Shown piece after piece: positions 10,694 through 25,600 of a stretch of DNA of 64,000 nucleotides. Position numbers and translations under genes: made by a program. Each line of letters begins with the position of its first letter. Position 1 is the first letter of the stretch. The DNA comes from Marthasterias glacialis (Eukaryota > Echinodermata > Asteroidea > Forcipulatida > Asteriidae). The DNA lies in the NCBI GenBank assembly GCA_911728455.2, contig OU452221.1, positions 9,466,141-9,530,140 of the forward strand. The letters are read 5' to 3'. Below the pieces are notes generated by a model, which was given only the letters and a program-made list of their open reading frames with translations, did no database searches and was not told the origin of the DNA.

Positions 10694-13600
10694 CTGAGGG
10701 AGAAACAGGTGTGTTCAATTCAAATCCCAAATCTGCAACGGTAACATTCTGCTAAAGACCGTCCCCAAGGTCACATTCAGCTTTGTGATGCTGCACTCAT
10801 TTTTCAAAAGAGGCCTTACAAGAGTGAGAGCAAAAAATACAAGTCTCTAACTTCACGCTAACACGATGTAAAATATAATTTTATTTGATACTCTTTCAAA
10901 GCGAAATTTTAAAAAATGGCGTCATTGGATATCAACAACAATGGGTCTGTGCATTCCAAAGAGGAATTTGTGTGTCAGTCAAAAGGTCAAATTTTATGCC
11001 GTTTTAATAGAATATAATCAAAATTCAGAAATGAAATGAACATTTTCCTGTACAAAAAAGTATTCCCATATATGGACATCTGGATGTTTTAGGATGATGA
11101 CAACATTTGCACTGGACATGCTGACAGGGTATCAAATACAATAGCATTTTAGACCATTTTAACGTGAGGTTAGAGACTTGTAATTTTTTCCCACTTTCAT
11201 AAGGACTTTATTTACCGGAAAATTAGTGCATCACAAATCTGAATTCGATCTTGTAGACCCTCTTTAAATTAGTTCCAATCTACACATGACTGTCCACTCT
11301 GTCTTTCTACCAGTTGGCGCCAGATGACTAGTATACAAGCAAATGTTTCCCCTGCCTGGGAACGATACAAGTTTGACAAGCCCATCGTGCTACCCAAGAG
11401 CCAAGTTGACTAGCCTGCTGGGCAACCTAAGAGCCAAGTTTGACTAGCCAGCTGGGCAACCTAAGAGCCAAGTTTGACTAGACTGCCACACTACCTAAGA
11501 GCCAAGTTTGACTAGACTGCTGGGCAACCTAAGAGCCAAGTTTGACTAGACTGCCACAATACCTAAGAGCCAAGTTTGACTAGACTGCCACAGTACCTAA
11601 GAGCCAAGTTTGACTAGCCAGCTGGGCAACCTAAGAGCCAAGTTTGACTAGCCTGCTGGGCAACCTAAGAGCCAAGTTTGACTAGCCAGCTGGGCAACCT
11701 AAGAGCCAAGTTTGACTAGCCAGCTGGGCAACCTAAGAGCCAAGTTTGACTAGACTGCCACACTACCTAAGAGCTGAGTTTCTAGCCTGCTGGACTACCT
11801 AAGAGCAAATTTTATAAACCCCACAGCTTGATCTATAGATTATTTGACTTATTCAAGGATGGTTGGATAGTGAATGAGGGCACTGCAAAGATGTTGCACC
11901 TAACGTGCCTATGTAGGTTTACTCTTCAACACAAGGAACTACGCCTCACAAATCAACAGGAATGCATTAATTTAAAAACAAACCTAGAAAATAGAAAAAC
12001 GTTTGATAAATCACTTGCATGATCAAAAGAAAAAGAAAAAGGAGGGGGATATTATTCTGTTAAGAGATGAAAAACTTACTTTCGTTATCTGTGATGTCTG
12101 GGATCTTGAAATAGAGTTTGATGAGACTTGTAACTGAGTACACATGGAACTTTTCTACATCTAGATGATGATAGTTAAAGTTCCTGTCATGTACTGCTAG
12201 ACAGTGAAGCAGTAAGAGAGCCTCATGAAGTACACACCTCCTACATAAAATACAAACCAAATAATCTGTAGGATTTGTTTTGCTCAAAATAAGCTTCAGG
12301 GGCAGGGGCCGATGAGAGTTCAGCCTTAGAAGTGGCTTGCATTACACATTTTGGTTGGTAGCCTGTTTTTGCTTAGTAAGGTTTTTGTATGCATGTGTGG
12401 TTATTAACCCTTTCTTTACCATAGGTGACTTTAGTTGACTGCACTCATACCATCTCTTCTTTACCATTGGCGGCTTTAGTCCACCAAGCTTGGTACACAA
12501 AATCGCACTCAAACCTGAGCATAAGGGCCATTTGTTATGAAGTTTTAGTTTCGCTCATGTTCACCTTCCATACCCAAGCTTACCATCATTGGAAAGAGAA
12601 AGACAGGATCTTTCTAATAGTGATAAAATAAAATAAAGTTGCTATTGTGCAAATTGGAGAGGACAGATCCGAAATGCCAAACAACTACAAAAAGCCATAT
12701 GATTGTGTACAAAATAGTGTTTGAGTTTAAGAACACACTTAGGAAACAAGGATCAAGAACTTGAACATTTATTGGCTAATCTCAATGATTTTTAGATTAT
12801 AAGAAAGAGAATTCAATAAGTGAGAATTTTGTTATTACTTATTTTGCTGTAAAACAATATCTTCAAGGTCATAACAGAGTTCGTAAAATTGGCCTTTGAA
12901 CAAAAGCTTTCTGCTTTGTAAGAGTGTGTGCTTCACGCTTGAGTGGTCAAACAATGTGGTCCTCAGTGGTTGTTTATGTCAAAACAATTCGGTAACAAAA
13001 GGGTTAACAGATTTATGAACAGGGCTGGAGAACTTCAGTCCCCAAGGGCTGTCAACTTTTTCTATGGCCACAAATTCTATATGAGAAATGTGAAAGGCGC
13101 ATAAAGACAACAATGGCTAAGGCCAAGGAAATGAAGGATGGAAAATCCCTTCTACTGGTCTTATTCCACTCCTCATTAAAAATAAACTTTATAAAATTTG
13201 AAAATATATCAAACACTTTCACATAAACAAGTTCACAGAAACAACTTATCATCGAACAAGTATTACTGTTGTAAAGAATATCTATCAAGTGTGCAATGAT
13301 TGTCCATGCTGTAATCAAACTGTTATTTTGTAGCGTGTATCATAAACTTAGTACTGTAGAGCTAAACCATGTAAACCAACCATGCTTGGCTTGGTGGAAT
13401 AAATATAAAATTTTGGCTTACCAGTTCTGGGTGGGATGTTCGTAGACCGCCTTGGACAAGGTAACGTCTAGCACCCTTCTTAGCATCAGCACTGCAGCAT
13501 TTATCAGCTGCCAAATCAAAGAATGAAAAAATAGCTGGTGACAATACGGTACACACTGAATGTATTTAAGATACCTACATGTAGTATATAGCTAGCCAAG

Positions 13601-16600
13601 TAACATTTCCTGCTATTCAAACTCGTTGGAGTGTCTGGAAATGTTTCTTTCATTCTAGGCATTCCGTTTGTGTACCAGTTCAGAAAAATGCCAATCAAGC
13701 TGCATCAAACATCATGAAAGAAAATGGCAGGCACTTAAAAGCAAGGTATCGTTAACAATGTTTTGGGTAGTTTCTTGTGAATTATCACCGGTGTTTCCAA
13801 TAACTGCAAAAACTCATAATTATGTGTTTGCTTTTTTTAAAGTGACAACCATAGTCTGCTTGTCACTGGTTGGCAAAAACTACCATGACCTAAAAAAAAA
13901 AAAAATTATCTACTAAATTACACTGGACCGCAGGTTCGAGGCCAGTGATTTTAGCACTGGGCCGGTAAACTCTAGCAAATTGAAAGCAAAGGATTACGGA
14001 AAGGAATCCAAAGCTAGCCAATTAAAAATAGGCACTGATTTGGCAAAGCCAATCAGAATGTGGTACATAAACACAGGTGGATTAGTAAGCCATATAACAA
14101 CAATTTGCAAGGAGCTTCAAAATGATGCAAGATACAAGGTTATTACAAAATAGAGATACAACACATTTGAAATGAAGCAACAACATAAGCATTTACTGAT
14201 TACTTCTATTACAGAAATACTGACCTCCATACTACACTGGCAGTCTGTCTCCAACAACATCTCTGCTCCCTGATGATGTGTAGATACAATCCTCCTCAGA
14301 AGTGTTATCACCTTAGACAACATAAATACAAAAAAAATCCAACAAAATGAAGATCATCACAAGGTTTGTCGGTTAGCAACTTCACTCTCCATAGAAATTG
14401 CCAGTATTAACAGTTCAACTGCCCGGGTTGTGTATGGTTGAACAACTGTGCACAAAGCCATCTGTGTAGATGCACTCACCGCAAGATAGCATATCAAAAG
14501 CCCCCTTAAGCCCGGTTCACACATCACGCGAATGCGAACGCGGAGCGAATTGGACGCGCCTCTCCTACATTCGCAGCGAATTTCACAAAAAAGTTGAACA
14601 CATTTTAACTGGGGCGAATTGTTCATCGCGAATTTGTGACGTCAAATTCGCTTCGCTTTCGCCTTCGCGTGAAGTATGAACTGGGCTTTAGTGAACCTGT
14701 CATTCAAAACCATTAGAGTAGAATTTGAAACATTGCATGGTGAGAAAACAATCTTGAGTCTAAGGACTTTTACGAAACCAAGACTACTGCTCTTGCTTAG
14801 ACTGCCTGTTTGGAGCCCTGTATCAAAATTACAGACGGCGATTAAGCCTGAGACAAAGCCACAGTTTTGAAAGAAGCACAAGGTTTATGGTTACACTTAC
14901 AAAATATGTTATAAAATGTCTCATGAGTTGTGGTTTTGGAGGGAAAAAAAGAAAGAAAAAAAACGAAGAAAATATGGTTGTGCTACAACCACCGGTTCTT
15001 TTTAGAACCACCACAGCTTTCAAGAGATGTGTCACTGCAAACATCAGTGTCAAAACCATGTAGATGACATTGCATGGTCAGCAGTAGTTTTAGATAGTTT
15101 AAATAGTTTTAGATAGTTTAAACATTATGTGATTCAGTCAGAAACTGCGCACAAAGCCATCTGTGTGGATGCACTCACTGCAAGATAGCATATCAAAAGC
15201 CCCCTTAAAGCCTGGTTCATACTTCACGCGAATGCGAACGCGAAGCGAATTGGACGCGCCTCTCCTACATTCGCAGCGAATTTCACAAAAAAGTTGAACA
15301 CATTTTAACTGGGGCGAATTGTTCGTCGCGAATTTGTGACGTCAAATTTGCTTAGCTTTCGCATTGGCGTGAAGTATGAACCGGGCTTTAGTGAACCTAT
15401 CATTCAAAACCATCAGAGTAGAATTTGAAACATTGCATGGTGAGAAAACAATCTTGAGTCTAAGGACTTTTACCAAACCAAGACTACTGCTCTTGCTTAG
15501 TCTGCCTGTTTGGAGCCCTGTATCAAAATTACAGACGGCGATTAATCTAATCTAATCTAATCTAATCTAATTACAGACGGCGATTAAGCCTGAGACAAAG
15601 CCACAGTCTTGAAAAAAGCACAAGGTTTACGGTTACACTTACAAAATATGTTATAAAATGTCTCATGAGTTGTGGTTTTGGAGGAAAAAAAAAAGAAGAA
15701 AAAAAAAAAGAAGAAATATGGTTGTGCTACAACCACCGGTTCTTTTTAGAACCACCACAGCTTTCAAGAGATGTGTTACTGCAAACATCAGTGTCAAAAC
15801 CATGTAGATGACATTACATGGTCAGACGGTAGTTTTAGATAGTTTAAATAGTTTTAGATAGTTTAAACATTATGTGATTCAGTCAGAAACTGTGTACAAA
15901 ACAAAGCCATCTGTGTAGATGCACTCACTGCAAGATAGCATATCAAAACCCTCTTAAGCCCGGTTCACACTTCACGCGAATGCGAACGCGAAGCGAATTG
16001 GACGCGCCTCTCCTACATTCGCAGCGAATTTCACAAAAAAGTTGGACACATTTTAACTGGGGCGAATTGTTCCTTTATGTGATTCAGTCAGAAGTCAGTT
16101 GGCATTCCTTTCACTAAGCACTCATACCTTGACAGTGAGCTGTAGCTTTTGGGATGTAGTGCAACACCGAGGACCATGCACACCACACTGGTAGCACTGG
16201 AGCAACAGACACGTATCTGGGAAAGACAGGCATGGGGATAGCATATTGAAATGGTTTCCTTTTTGGAGAATTTTTATAATTCATATCCTTAACTATATTT
16301 TCATGTGCTTTCACTTAAAAGTTTGTTGGAGATTTACTTCATAATTTTACACTTTGCATTTTCCTTTTACTTTTTCATGTATGCCTAACATTTTTAGCAC
16401 TTTAATATATCATACTTCCTGAACATTTTTAATTGCCAATGTTAATTAATGTTTTAGTGTAATTTTTGTTGTTGTAAACCAAAGTTTTCAGTCCCTGAAC
16501 TTTTTGTTTGGAAAATAAAACCGACATGAAATAAAATAAACACTCTTGTTACAAACTGTTTTGACAAATACCACCGCTGGTGTCCACTCAAATGTCAAGA

Positions 16601-19600
16601 AGATTTTCTTACATGCATGTGTTCACAGGCCAACTTTACAAACTCTATTATCATGGATTGTCATGGATTTCATTTCAGAGCAAAGTAATGAAAACTTTCT
16701 TGCGTATTAGATTCTCGTTCATTTATTACAAAAATCAATGAGATTGGTCAATAAAGAGCTAGGTTCTCGATGTTACTTTCCGAAGTGAAAATTCAAACAC
16801 TGTTTTGTACACAAGCATTTAGCACTCTGTGTTTTGGCATTTCAAATCTTTCCACTCCCATTTAAAAATGGAGCTTTATAGTGTGAAAAGGCGTTGAGAT
16901 TGATTTTGGAGGGTGAACATGGACAACACTACAGCTCTATAAGAAACGGCCTTCGTGCTCAGGCATGAGTGGGTTTTTTTTGCGTGTGTGATCACCTAAA
17001 ATAGAGGAAAAGTGATTAAGTGCAGTCGACTAAAGTGGCCTATGGTATGTAAAGGGTTAACTAGATTGCACTATTTTTATGTCAAAAACACAAATATAGA
17101 AAGCCTTGAACATAGTTTCCCAAACGATAAATCAATGGATAATAATAATATCAAATGCCCCAGTGAAAAAACGCACATGTGACCGTGACAGAACAGATAG
17201 GTAGCAAGTCTCTATCCATTTTCAATGTTATGTCAAACTATAAAATGAAGAGTTATATGTTAGGGTTTTGGGTTATTTTAAAACTTGTTTCTGTAAAGTT
17301 TGCAGAATTTGAGGCTTGCATGGTGGAGATGGATAGTGGTTAATTGTTTCGGTACATTTTGTAAATTTTGTATATTTTTTTTTATTTTATGGCTAGAATG
17401 AAAAGAGTCATTGGTAATGCTGGTTGTTTCTAGGTTCTGAGGAAGAAGGAGGTGGGGGTGGGGGTGGGGTGGGGCACTAGAGAGTTGATAAGTACCTGAC
17501 TGGTTGCATAGTTTACATGCCAGCTTCCATGATACACACAAGGAGGAGAGGATGTCTAATGCATTCAATGCTTGGGGTAGGGTGCTATCTGGAGACATGC
17601 TGTTATACAGGGCATCATGGATGAGCACAGACTGCAACCTGTTCAGGACAATCAATCAAATCAGTACACCGTCTTAAATCAAGTACAACAATTTACACCT
17701 TCAGGTGTGAAAACTGTCCCAGTAGGCTTCATGGAGTACAACTATTTCTGCCATTTCTCAGGGCTGTGATTTTTATATCATTTTTTGGTTTTCATGAAAA
17801 ATCACCCAACATAAGGCCAATGGGCCACTACATGGGAAATAAAGAAAATTTAACGAGAGAAGATATCTGTTCACATTTTCTCTTTAGGCAGAATAGATTC
17901 ACCACCGGGTGGGGCCCTCTATTGGCGATGAAAGAAAACTGGAAGACCAACCCCCTAGTGGGAAGGGTCGCAGTTAGTTTAGTCGCAGTAGACAGCCGAA
18001 ACAGTAGTACACCATGAAGCATATGGTCCCACAGGTATCCATTGGTCTACTTCATCATCAAATGATTGGGGCAGTCTTCATTGTCTCATCATCTTAAATA
18101 TTGTGTCTACTTCATCATCAAATGATCGGGGCACAGTCTTCATTGTCTCATCATCTTAAATATTGTGTCTACTTCATCATCAAATGATCGGGGCACAGTC
18201 TTCATCGTCTCATCATCTGAAATATTGTGTCTACTTCATCATCAAATAATCGGGGCACAGTCTTCATCGTCTCATCATCTTAAATATTGTGTCTACTTCA
18301 TCATCAAATGATCGGGGCACAGTCTTCATCGTCTCATCATCTGAAATATTGTGTCTACTTCATCATCAAATAATCGGGGCACAGTCTTCATCGTCTCATC
18401 ATCTTAAATATTGTGGATTTGATACAATGGAGGATGTGTTTGAAAAGACGGAAGAAATTGTAATAAATGAGTCCACTGTCAGACTGTAGGAAAGCTTCAT
18501 TCAGCTGTTCAATTTCCTTTTGAAGTCTTTACAATTTGTACTTCCATTCACAGGTGAATCAAGGGTTGTTTTTAATAAAAAATCAACTACAAAAATCCAA
18601 ACATTACTCAAAACCCTGACGAGTTGAGATCGGAGCAGGAAATGATGATCCAGATGCCACTCTGGCTACCCCAATGAGTTGGTTGGGTCATGCTTACCTC
18701 TCGCATTCCTCAGTGGTACACTTATTAGCCAGGGCACTGAGAGCTGCAAGTGAAAGCTCAACTACGGTCCCACAACCACCGAGTCCATGCTGCATGCTGG
18801 CAATCCTCATCAGTTTGCTCATGATGTGATTGGTGAGTTGGTTGGGCGCAGCAGGGTCAACAGTGCCATCTGCAGAGGGTTTTACCGACAGGGCTATAGA
18901 CTTTCCAGGAGCCTGGGTAGGCTGCAATCAAAATATTAAAATTCAGATTCTTGACCCTTTGCACTGGCATCACATGCAGCTACTGACTGCCATTTTGGGA
19001 GTCAATATGCATGTAGAAATATAGGCCCAATTTAATAGAGCTGCTTAAGCAAAAAAGTAGCTCCTGTTAGCACATCAAAAGTATGCTTACCAGATTAAGG
19101 TTACAGGCCAAAATACCATCTCACAAGTAACATCTGTGACTGTTTTAGTGCTTAATTTTGCTTTTGACAAAAACTTATTCAGCACTATTTTTTGCTCAAT
19201 AGGTAAATGTATAGGATTGGTAAATCTGATAGTGCAGTGTTCTTACATTGTGCGATTCAATATATACATGAAAATACAACCCTGTGAAAATGTGGGTTCA
19301 ATCCATTGTCAGAGTCAGGATAAAATACATGTAGTGAAAAATAGTGCATTCTTTTCAGCATATTAAACACATTGTCCTTAATTCCGGCTGTTACAATCAC
19401 AATTAAATTCGGGGTCTTCAAATTCTTTAACAGTATTCCAGACAGAAATATTTCTATGGAAGATAGGTACTGGTTTGAACTTCATAATCAGTATTAGCTT
19501 TTAGACTGATACTAATACAACAATTTTTGGATAAATACCAATCCTGTATTCCACCTTTAAGCAGCTCTATGAAATTAGGCCATGCTTTGTGTCTAACCAC

Positions 19601-22600
19601 ACGCACTTCACACAGTAACCATGGTAACATCTGGGGAATTTGACTCCCAAAATTGGCATATTCAAGATTTATCATAGGTGATGTCAAGCAAATTGGGTCA
19701 ATACCATGGAATGTGCACTACATCCATGTATCATGGAATAAACTTCCTAACTTGGTGAAGACATGTGAGACTGTTGACGATATCATGAGGAAACTGAAGA
19801 CACACTTAATGACACGTCATGTTTAATAACTTGTTTGTTTTCTTGGGAGCGCCTTGAGCACCCTTTGGGCGGAACTGTTTTGCGCGTTATAAATATCTGT
19901 ATTATTATCATGTCTCAGCATAGGATATTTTTTGAACACATGAGGAGCAACCTGTTCTTTTGATAAGATTTCCATAATTCTACAGAATCTGATGCTGGAG
20001 ACGACTGCATTTAATAGTGTTTGTACTTCACAGCCAAACCAAGCAGTCTTAGCATGGGGCTTGACTTGCCAAGTCAACACATCTAGGGTTGAGTAACTGG
20101 AGCCTTTAGTGCTCTGATTAAATTGGAACAGTTCAAATACAGAAAGCCTAGGGACTTTTAGTGTAAACTGTTTTAATATCACTCACATCAATGAGAGGTG
20201 CTGAAGGATCAATCTCCATCCCCGAGAGGTCATCATCGCTGCTTGATGGCTCTATGTTGCCGGAGACGTTACCGGTCAGAACAGTAGTGCGTACTTCAGC
20301 AGAAGACGCCAACATATGACACAGTAGGGCTAGGGAGGTCTGAACTGCAGCTTCTGCACGACCCAAGTTCAAACTGCCCTCGCTGGGACTGCTGGAGCCA
20401 GGTGAGTCTAAAGAGACTTCAAAGGTCCGGGATCCACTGCTGCTACTACTTGGACAAGTAGAGCAGAGCGGTGGAGCATTTTTAAGGGTTATACTGTGGA
20501 CAGTGTCAATATACACTGTCAGCTGATCCTCAAGCAATGGCAGGATGTCCCTGATGCTGGTGGAAGAGTCTGGGGCATTCTGTGGGCTCAGGAATGGATG
20601 GAAGGGTGTTAACTCGGTTGACAAGGCAACATTCGGTGGCAGTGGCGGGACCTGAGGAGGATTGAGGAGATTTGAGATGGCTCTTGTTGCCAGCTCTACA
20701 TTGAGGCTGGAAGTCTGGTTTCTAAAATCACTGGATGGACTACTACTTGAAGATCTGTTAATAAAGAAAAACACGTTTACAACTCAGACACATAACATAA
20801 CTAAAATCTAATAGTTTAGGTTTTGGTTTATGTATAGCAGGGGAATTATTTAAGAGTGGGTAAGGATTGTAGTAAATCACACTGAGGAGTTAAGGCCAAG
20901 TACAGGATTGGTAATTAATGAAAAAGTAAAACGATTAATTACAAAAGGAAATCTCACTGATTATAAACTTCCTACCAGAGAAATATTTATGTCTTAAAGG
21001 AACACCTTGCCTTCGCCTTCGGATTAAGCGCGTTTGGGCTATACAATTTTGTTGAGAAATGAATATGATTGGAAAGATATTTTAAAGTAGAATATAATGA
21101 TTCACATAAAATATCCCTTGAGATTGTGTGTTTTTTTGTTAATTTTCTTGACAGACCATGGTCCGCCATTTTGTAGAACCAAATTTTCGACTCCACAAAA
21201 TGGTGGACTGTATGTTTCTATGTGGCATGTGGTTCCGCTGGTTGTATTTCCAGAGGCAAATGTATGGGTTTTGAATCACAACACACTGCATTGTGTTTTA
21301 TTGCAAGGACAATTCTTAAAAAGGATTAAAGAGCAATTCCAAACAGCAAAACTTTACGAGATTTGAACGCAATGTGTTCCTTTTAGTACTACTGTCAAAG
21401 TCGAGGCAAATATAGCATTTATGGACCTTCGGAATAACAATTGGTTATTTAATTGAAGCAATCAAAACAAGCAAGTACATGAACATGCACAAAATCCATG
21501 GTAAAATTTAACAATGTTTGTCATTTTCAGTGAAACGGAAATCACCCAATTTAGTGAAATCTTTACAGGTTGGTCAGATGGTGTGATTATTGATGAGAAT
21601 TAATTTATTCGTCCAAAAGCCAATGATGTGCTTTCCCCATTAGGTTCTATTATTGAAGAAGAACGAAGATGATAAAAACTTCTTGTTTATTCCCAAACCT
21701 TTTGTCTTTGGTTGCAGAATGTTGTACACAATCTACTCCTTCTCTTGAGATTCGATCCAATACTACACCGCTCTGGACAAGACCTATCAATCCATCCACC
21801 GATCCTGTTGTGGTTTTTACGTATGTTTCTTCATCTTGAAGAAGACGCCCAACGATTTCTGCCTCTGATGAAAAAGCTGTGAAAAGGGAGAAAAATAAAT
21901 AAACATGACGACAATTCAAAACCCATTCAGAAATCGCGGTCTTTTTGACCGCATGAGGGCGTGTGTGAATCAAATTTATGTGATGCGAACCAAGTAAGAC
22001 AAACTTTCTTTTGTTATTATTATTAATTAATTTGGCCATTGACAAAATACAGGCAGTCAAAATAAAACTGTAGTTGTGGTTAAGGTAAATAAAAAAAAAA
22101 GTGCTATGAAAAGAATCTTTGTTCTCTTGGCTTTGTTAAGTCTAGGTTTGATTGTACCAGTGGTAGTCTCAAAGAAAGATTATTCTGACAATCCGAGAAT
22201 ATAGTTCTGTCGGGCTAGTTAAAAATCACAAGAAAGATCTGATAAACAGAACATCCAAATTTACAAATTTAATATTCGGTCTCACCTTTTTGGCACCTTG
22301 CTGCCATCAAGCAGTGACTTTTCCCACGCACGGGCGGCTTGTTGGACGGAGCGGAGGAGCTAGAACTGAGAGATGGAAGAGAATTCGGACGCACTGGAGA
22401 AGTCTTAGCTGGAAATAAACAAGTTATTGATAAAAGAAAAACATCTAAATTTGTTTAAGGACATCACTACTTTGATGAGGTACAATAAAAAAAATGTTTA
22501 AAGAGCTTATTAGTTGTAACTTTTACCCATACACTGATGTGCGAGGAAAACTGCCTGTGAATATTTTTTCACAGGACTCGGGAAAGTGTTGAGTATACAG

Positions 22601-25600
22601 CAGGCCTCGATCTTAAGAAAAACGGGGGCAGGCCTTTGCTGGCCAAATCAGAGAAATTGTACAATTACATGCTTGCTGGCCAAGTTGGTAGTGACAGTGC
22701 AATTTTTCTGAAGGGCATGCTGGCCAACTCGACAGGGCATGAGGCCAATGGCCTTGGTGGCCTCGGTTAAGATCAAGGCCTGATACAGTGCTTAACATAC
22801 ATCGGTGTATGGGTAAAAAATTACAACTAATATACGTTATCCCAGATGCAAAAGTTAACATCTATTATGAAGAGTTGACGTTCATGTTTATTTCAGTCAC
22901 TCACAGAAAATGGTTCGTAAAAACAGAAATTTAATTTTGTTCATCACTGGAGAATCATTTTATTTTGACAAACATTAACAAAAATACATAGTGATACATA
23001 AAACAAATAAAAAGAATTGTTTTGTTAATTACAGTAAGGCTTATAGTAAGGCTTATAGTAGAACAAAACATGTGCAACAAGCTCAGTTTATGTTTGTATG
23101 GACAAACATTTGTGACTAAAATTTCCTTGTGTGTCTGACTAGTAACTTTTATTTGTGCACGTGTTTAGGGTTGCTGTTTATAAGCTTCATGTTGTCCCTC
23201 CACAGTGTCATCTACCTTCACAATTTTGTTTTTTGTTCTTGATTTTTCCGATTGATTACTACTGATGCTGTAAAAAACAAAAGCTGAAACTTTGAAAAAA
23301 ATCAAGTATTTAAAAGTTTTTGATTTTTTTTGTTGATGAACACTTTTGCAAAAAGCTTTTCTTAGCTGACATCAATCATGTCTTTCAGATGGCTTCCAGA
23401 AGGCATGATGTCTTTGACTTTGTTTTATTGTGTATCTAAAGCGTCTGTTCGAAACAGCACGTTGGTACAAGTGTGTATGTAAAAAAATTTGTTGGTGTAA
23501 GTGTGAGCGTAGAATCCGATACATGTCTTCCATGTGGCTTTTAGATGGCTTGATGGCTTGGAATTTGCTTTACTGGGTCTAGAAGGTCTAGACCATTGGA
23601 AAAGGATTGTGTTCACCCCAAAAAATATTACATACTATTATAAAGGGTAATGTCCAGAACAGTCTGATGGTGTGAGTTTATTCCTACACTTACCAGGGCT
23701 CTTAAATGTACTGCCACGTCTTGGGCTCTTTCTTGGGCTCTTTCTTGGACTAATGTGCCCATGAGGCCCCTCTGACATGGCTCTGAGACGTGGCGACCTC
23801 AGTTGACCTTTGTCCACCTTTGGGTTGTCAGCCATGAATGATTGCTGCGTTGGAAACATCTCAGAATCTTTCGTCTCGATGGCGCTGTGGGAACCGGCGA
23901 TACCTGGGTGTCTTGGGGGTGTTGCAGGGGTCTGGCTGGGCGTGGTGGGAAGGACCAATCGGGTGTGGTGGTTCTGGCTGGCACTGTGTGCTTGCATAAG
24001 CTCCATCTCCTTGAACTGCAGTTGGGTTTTCAGGCTCTCAACCTGCAAGATGAGATGAACAGAGATGTGCGCAGAAATTTAGACCATTTATGAGCTGCCG
24101 AGGGTCAAAAACAAACTGTTCAATAGTATGCACGGCAACTTACAGTACCCATTATACACTATTTAAGAAATAGAAATCTGCTAAATAGGCCTAGAAGCTT
24201 TGATTCCTATTTAAAAGTCAGTTGAACACCTGTACCTCTTTTTTGAGTTCTTTCTCAATTAGGCTACTTTGTAACCGTCTCTGTTCCTCGATCTCAAGGC
24301 GTTCTTGATGGGAGCGGCTTGCCTCTGTCTTGGCCTTGGTCAGGTTCTGCCTCAACACCTGAATCTCACCATCCTTGGTAAGCTGCTCCTCAGTCAAACA
24401 TTTCAACTGCAAGGAAAGTACAAGCATGTGATGATCATATGCAGAAAATTAATTACTGTTAGTGTTGACTTGAATGTTCATAATCATAGAATAGGTATTC
24501 AGCCAAGGGTTGAAGTAAAACCAGTTAGTTTTAATGCTCATCAGAAATTGATTTGCTAACTTTTTGGGGGGTTAAATCAACCACCATATGTGGACGGTGA
24601 TAAGATTGTATGCAATGCATGGTTTGTTTAGCTTACATTCAGTACTGAAGCAATTAAAATCTGGATGGATTTCAGAAGATCTAGGATTATTCATACCACA
24701 CATGGACATCATGTAGGTACTTTGTAATAGTCCAAAACATCAAAAATAGTACACACAGCACTTCTAGAAAGCACCATCTCATTTCTGACAAAAACATATG
24801 AAGATCATGCATTTAAAATTCGGTACAATTTGTCTTCACAATTTTTTTGTTAAAGACGCCCGCTCGTTGCCATTACCCGACGACTGTTTCTGTGGCACAA
24901 AATGATCATGTACCCGTACCTAGTTTACGTACAATGCGTGCGCCGGTCAAAGGTGATCTTTCCTGGCACGAATTTGTTTTTCGCGTGTAAGACGCGTGTG
25001 AGCGTCTTCAACATCTACAGTACATAAAATACACAAAAGAAAATACACAACAGAAAATACACTTCTAAAATCCACACATATTTTTCTCTGCCATAGTACT
25101 CACTCGTTGCCTCACGGTCTCACACTCTTTCTTGTACTTCTCCAATTGCTGCTGTTGGAGCACTGATAGCTGGGAAGGTCCACCGTTCCTCTCTGTTGTG
25201 GGCAGGCCTGGAGATTCTCTTGCGATTGACCCCTTTGGAGGGGTTAAACTGGTGGCGATGTTTCCCCCTCCCATGGCAGGGTTGGAGTGGATTGTTCCGC
25301 CTGTACTGGACAGTTGATTGACAGTGGACTTTGTGTTGTAATCGAGGGGTGTGCTTTTATTGGGATGGTCCGCTTTGAATCCATGGGGAATAACTGGGAT
25401 TGGGTTACTGGTGGGTGTGATTCCAGAGTAGTAGGTATTTGGCTTTGACAGAGAAATTGTACTTTTTGGGCCAATGTTTGATTGAACTCGCTGTTTCGGT
25501 TGCACCATGTGTCTGTTAGTGTTAGGCTTGAGGGTTTGTGCACTTGCTGAATCATTGCTGGTATGGTGTTGGCCCCCTGGTGGTGTGCCTCCAGAACGAT

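Noticed and set aside
14363-14446. ATRIP-like exon on the - strand (frame with TRAVELLILAISMESEV)
   Set aside because: Its donor phase does not fit the next exon, and its 5' edge lies in the tandemly duplicated repeat. Joining 16216-16128 directly to 14311-14225 keeps the frame and matches human ATRIP (LQL then V..LL), so no exon is needed here.
23799-24093. Open frames of 61-83 codons on both strands at 23.8-24.1 kb
   Set aside because: They are other-frame shadows of the ATRIP exon 24042-23694.
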